A stretch of 7,643 nucleotides of DNA from Phycisphaerales bacterium UBA2266 (GTDB lineage: Bacteria > Planctomycetota > Phycisphaerae > Sedimentisphaerales > Anaerobacaceae). A model generated the notes under the pieces. It saw only the letters and a list, made by a program, of their open reading frames with translations. It was not told where the DNA came from and searched no databases. Below, piece after piece: positions 6,176 to 7,643 of the stretch. Position 1 is the first letter of the stretch. Each line of letters opens with the position of its first letter. The DNA is taken from contig DDXG01000353.1 of NCBI GenBank assembly GCA_002347125.1, forward strand, positions 1 through 7,643, read 5' to 3'. A program made the position numbers and the translations under genes.

Positions 6176-6509
6176 ACACGCTCTGAAAGTCAAAGACATC
6201 GTCGAAATGCTCGATCGTGTCGGACGGCTGGGCGCTCATCCACTGGTGCTCAATCAGCAGGTACACGATCTCCCCGAAGTCCCGCGTCCGGCGGACACCC
6301 CACTGGTCCAGCACCATCATCGCCAGGCGCCCCCATTTCTCAACGGCCAGTTGCCGCAGGCCGTCGCAGAGCGTCTGGCCGCTGACATGCCGCGGCTCAT
6401 CGGCGACCTTCCTGGCCGTGTAGCTGAGCCCCTCGTACACAAACCGCAGGGCCCCGACGTTGAATCGGGCGTCCCTGGCCGCAATGTCCTCCAGGCTCAT
6501 CGTGCTCAT
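6153..6509 (-). CDS. Minf_1886-family (Planctomycetes/Verrucomicrobia-restricted) protein of unknown function
   Basis: A 118-residue protein without signal peptide or membrane segment. It matches, from memory of the family, the Minf_1886 / Verruc-Plancto-restricted conserved proteins: an N-terminal helical part beginning LEDIAARDARFNVGALRFVYEGL, then the hallmark RHVSGQTLCDGLRQLAVEKWG, LDQWGVRRTRDFGEIVYLLIE, and an acidic to aromatic end DDVFDFQSVF. No catalytic motif is apparent and no function is known to me. The ATG at 6509 directly follows the metG stop, with the sequence TAGATG, and has AGGTGA 5 bases upstream inside the metG end; Met4 (6500) is an alternative. Co-transcription and translational coupling with metG are likely. 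The 3' end overlaps the end of the acetyltransferase gene. Presence of this family is the best taxonomic hint in the window. Confidence 0.85.
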   Translation of the reverse strand: MSTMSLEDIAARDARFNVGALRFVYEGLSYTARKVADEPRHVSGQTLCDGLRQLAVEKWGRLAMMVLDQWGVRRTRDFGEIVYLLIEHQWMSAQPSDTIEHFDDVFDFQSVFKDRFAF

Positions 6510-7643
6510 CTACTTCACCTGCTGGCCCGGCGTGGCCCCGTCGTCGACCGAGAGCATGAAGATGTCCTTGTCGCCGGGTCCCGAAGCCAGAACCATGCCC
6601 TCACTGACGCCGAAACGCATCTTCCGCGGCTTGAGGTTCGCCAGGCATACGACGAGCCGGCCGACCAGCGACTGCGGCTCGTAGGCCTTGGCGATTCCGG
6701 CGAACACCGTCTTCTTCGCTACCCCCACGTCCAATTCCAACTTGAGTAGCTTGTCGGCCCCTTCGACCCGCTCGGCGCTGAGGACCCTGGCAATGCGAAG
6801 GTCCACCTTCATGAAGTCCTCAATGGTGCATTCCTCGCGGATCGGTTCGCCGCTCGGCGGCTGCTGTGCCGGCGCGGCGGCGGCCGGTTGGCCCTGCTTG
6901 CTTTCTTCTATCATGGCGTCCACCTGTGCAACGTCAATCCTCTCGAACAGCCTCTCAAAGGCCGCGATTTCATGGTCTTCCAGCGTCTTGTCCACATCGG
7001 CGAATGTCAGCGGCGGGACCTTGAGCATCCGCTCGATCTTCCCAGCGTAGACCGGCAGTACGGGCTTGAGGTAAATCGTCAGAATCCGCACTGCGTTGAG
7101 CACGGCCGTCAGGGTCGTTCGCGTCAATTCGGGATCGGTCTTGATCGTCGTCCACGGCTGCTTCTGTTCGACGTAGCGATTGGCCTCATCCGCCAGCGCG
7201 CTGATCGTGCGAATCGCCGCGGCATAGCGGAGGGCCTCGTAATCGTCGGCAACGGACTCGCGGGCGGCCGCCAGCCGTCGGACCAGCTCCCGGCCCGGCT
7301 CATCCAACCGGCCCAGGCGTCCGCCGAGCTTCTTCGTCAGCATCGGGACCGACCGCGAGGCCAGGTTGGCGTACTTACCCACAAGGTCCGCGTTCATCCG
7401 GTTGACAAAGTCGTCGATGCTCAGGTCGATATCGTCGATGGTGTCCGTCAGCTTCCCGGCGTAGTAGTAGCGCAGGAACTCCGGGTCCAGGTGATTCGCG
7501 TAGGTCGCGGCGTTGATGAATGTGCCGCGGCTCTTGCTCATCTTCTGTCCGTTGACCGTCAGAAAGCCGTGCACGAACAGCCGCCGGGCCGTCTTGAAGC
7601 CCGCCCCAATGAGCATCGCGGGCCAGAACAGCGCGTGGAAGTA
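6510..7643 (-). CDS. metG: Methionine--tRNA ligase, C-terminal 377 residues (5' end outside window)
   Basis: This enzyme charges tRNA-Met with methionine in the cytoplasm. The frame is open to the window edge; by comparison with E. coli MetG about 300 residues are missing, including the HIGH motif and the zinc knuckle region. The visible part starts YFHALFWPAMLIGAGF, then FVHGFLTVNGQKMSKSRG with KMSKS encoded at 7530-7544, then LRYYYAGKLTDTIDDIDLS and the anticodon-binding helical domain (NADLVGKYANLASR). After a low-complexity Ala/Pro/Gln linker (near residues 245-265 of the fragment) comes the C-terminal OB-fold tRNA-binding/dimerisation domain, CTIEDFMKVDLRIARV to PGQQVK, with LANLKPRKMRFGVSEGM as its signature. 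The implied full length near 676 residues is normal for the long, dimeric form. The stop TAG abuts the start of the Minf_1886-family gene. The ATG at 7616 is internal, not a start. Confidence 0.97.
   Translation of the reverse strand, partial: YFHALFWPAMLIGAGFKTARRLFVHGFLTVNGQKMSKSRGTFINAATYANHLDPEFLRYYYAGKLTDTIDDIDLSIDDFVNRMNADLVGKYANLASRSVPMLTKKLGGRLGRLDEPGRELVRRLAAARESVADDYEALRYAAAIRTISALADEANRYVEQKQPWTTIKTDPELTRTTLTAVLNAVRILTIYLKPVLPVYAGKIERMLKVPPLTFADVDKTLEDHEIAAFERLFERIDVAQVDAMIEESKQGQPAAAAPAQQPPSGEPIREECTIEDFMKVDLRIARVLSAERVEGADKLLKLELDVGVAKKTVFAGIAKAYEPQSLVGRLVVCLANLKPRKMRFGVSEGMVLASGPGDKDIFMLSVDDGATPGQQVK
6515..6520 (-). promoter_or_regulatory. Ribosome binding site for the Minf_1886-family gene, inside metG
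   Basis: On the minus strand AGGTGA lies 5 bases before the ATG at 6509, within the last codons of metG. It supports the first ATG over Met4 and implies that ribosomes ending metG can start the next gene at once. Confidence 0.65.

Noticed and set aside
1..7643. Defence system, CRISPR, prophage, insertion sequence, tRNA or riboswitch
   Set aside because: No repeats with regular spacing, transposase or phage-type proteins, cloverleaf-like sequence or known riboswitch core were seen on either strand.

Overview
The window reads as ordinary chromosomal sequence from a GC-rich bacterium, most likely a Planctomycetota member (Phycisphaerae-like, perhaps from an environmental or assembled genome). 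This rests on three things: a small protein of the Minf_1886 / Planctomycetes-Verrucomicrobia-restricted family, a Tat-exported lipoprotein version of a sugar isomerase-type TIM barrel, and an intergenic GCGGAGA-type tandem repeat of a kind I associate with such genomes. The assignment is inference; there is no rRNA or other phylogenetic marker beyond the methionyl-tRNA synthetase fragment.

Left part (1-4375, all + strand): the C-terminal four-fifths of UDP-glucose 4-epimerase (galE, cut by the window start) is followed after 7 bases by a polytopic GT-C-type membrane glycosyltransferase. These two look co-transcribed. After a 170-base gap with a good sigma-70-like promoter comes a ROK-family sugar kinase with complete catalytic and zinc motifs. 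A 105-base gap carrying a three-copy 9-mer repeat leads to a PIG-L/LmbE-family deacetylase with an altered first metal motif. The theme is sugar activation, transfer and modification, consistent with envelope glycan or glycoconjugate work, though no single pathway can be proven.

Middle (4376-5656): a 184-base convergent gap with a perfect 10-bp hairpin separates the deacetylase from a minus-strand Tat lipoprotein of the hydroxypyruvate isomerase / sugar phosphate isomerase-epimerase type. That gene has a strong Shine-Dalgarno and a plausible promoter in the 185-base divergent gap it shares with the next gene.

Right part (5657-7643): a + strand GNAT acetyltransferase overlaps tail to tail by 23 bases with the minus-strand Minf_1886-family gene. 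That gene begins on the base after the stop codon of metG (methionyl-tRNA synthetase, minus strand, 5' end cut by the window end). The metG/Minf_1886 pair is therefore probably translationally coupled.

No RNA genes, CRISPR arrays, insertion sequences or phage genes were found, and no gene-free stretch exceeds 300 bases. I do not see a convincing new multi-gene system. The most interesting items are the metG-coupled protein of unknown function, the exported isomerase-like lipoprotein, and the intergenic repeat and hairpin.
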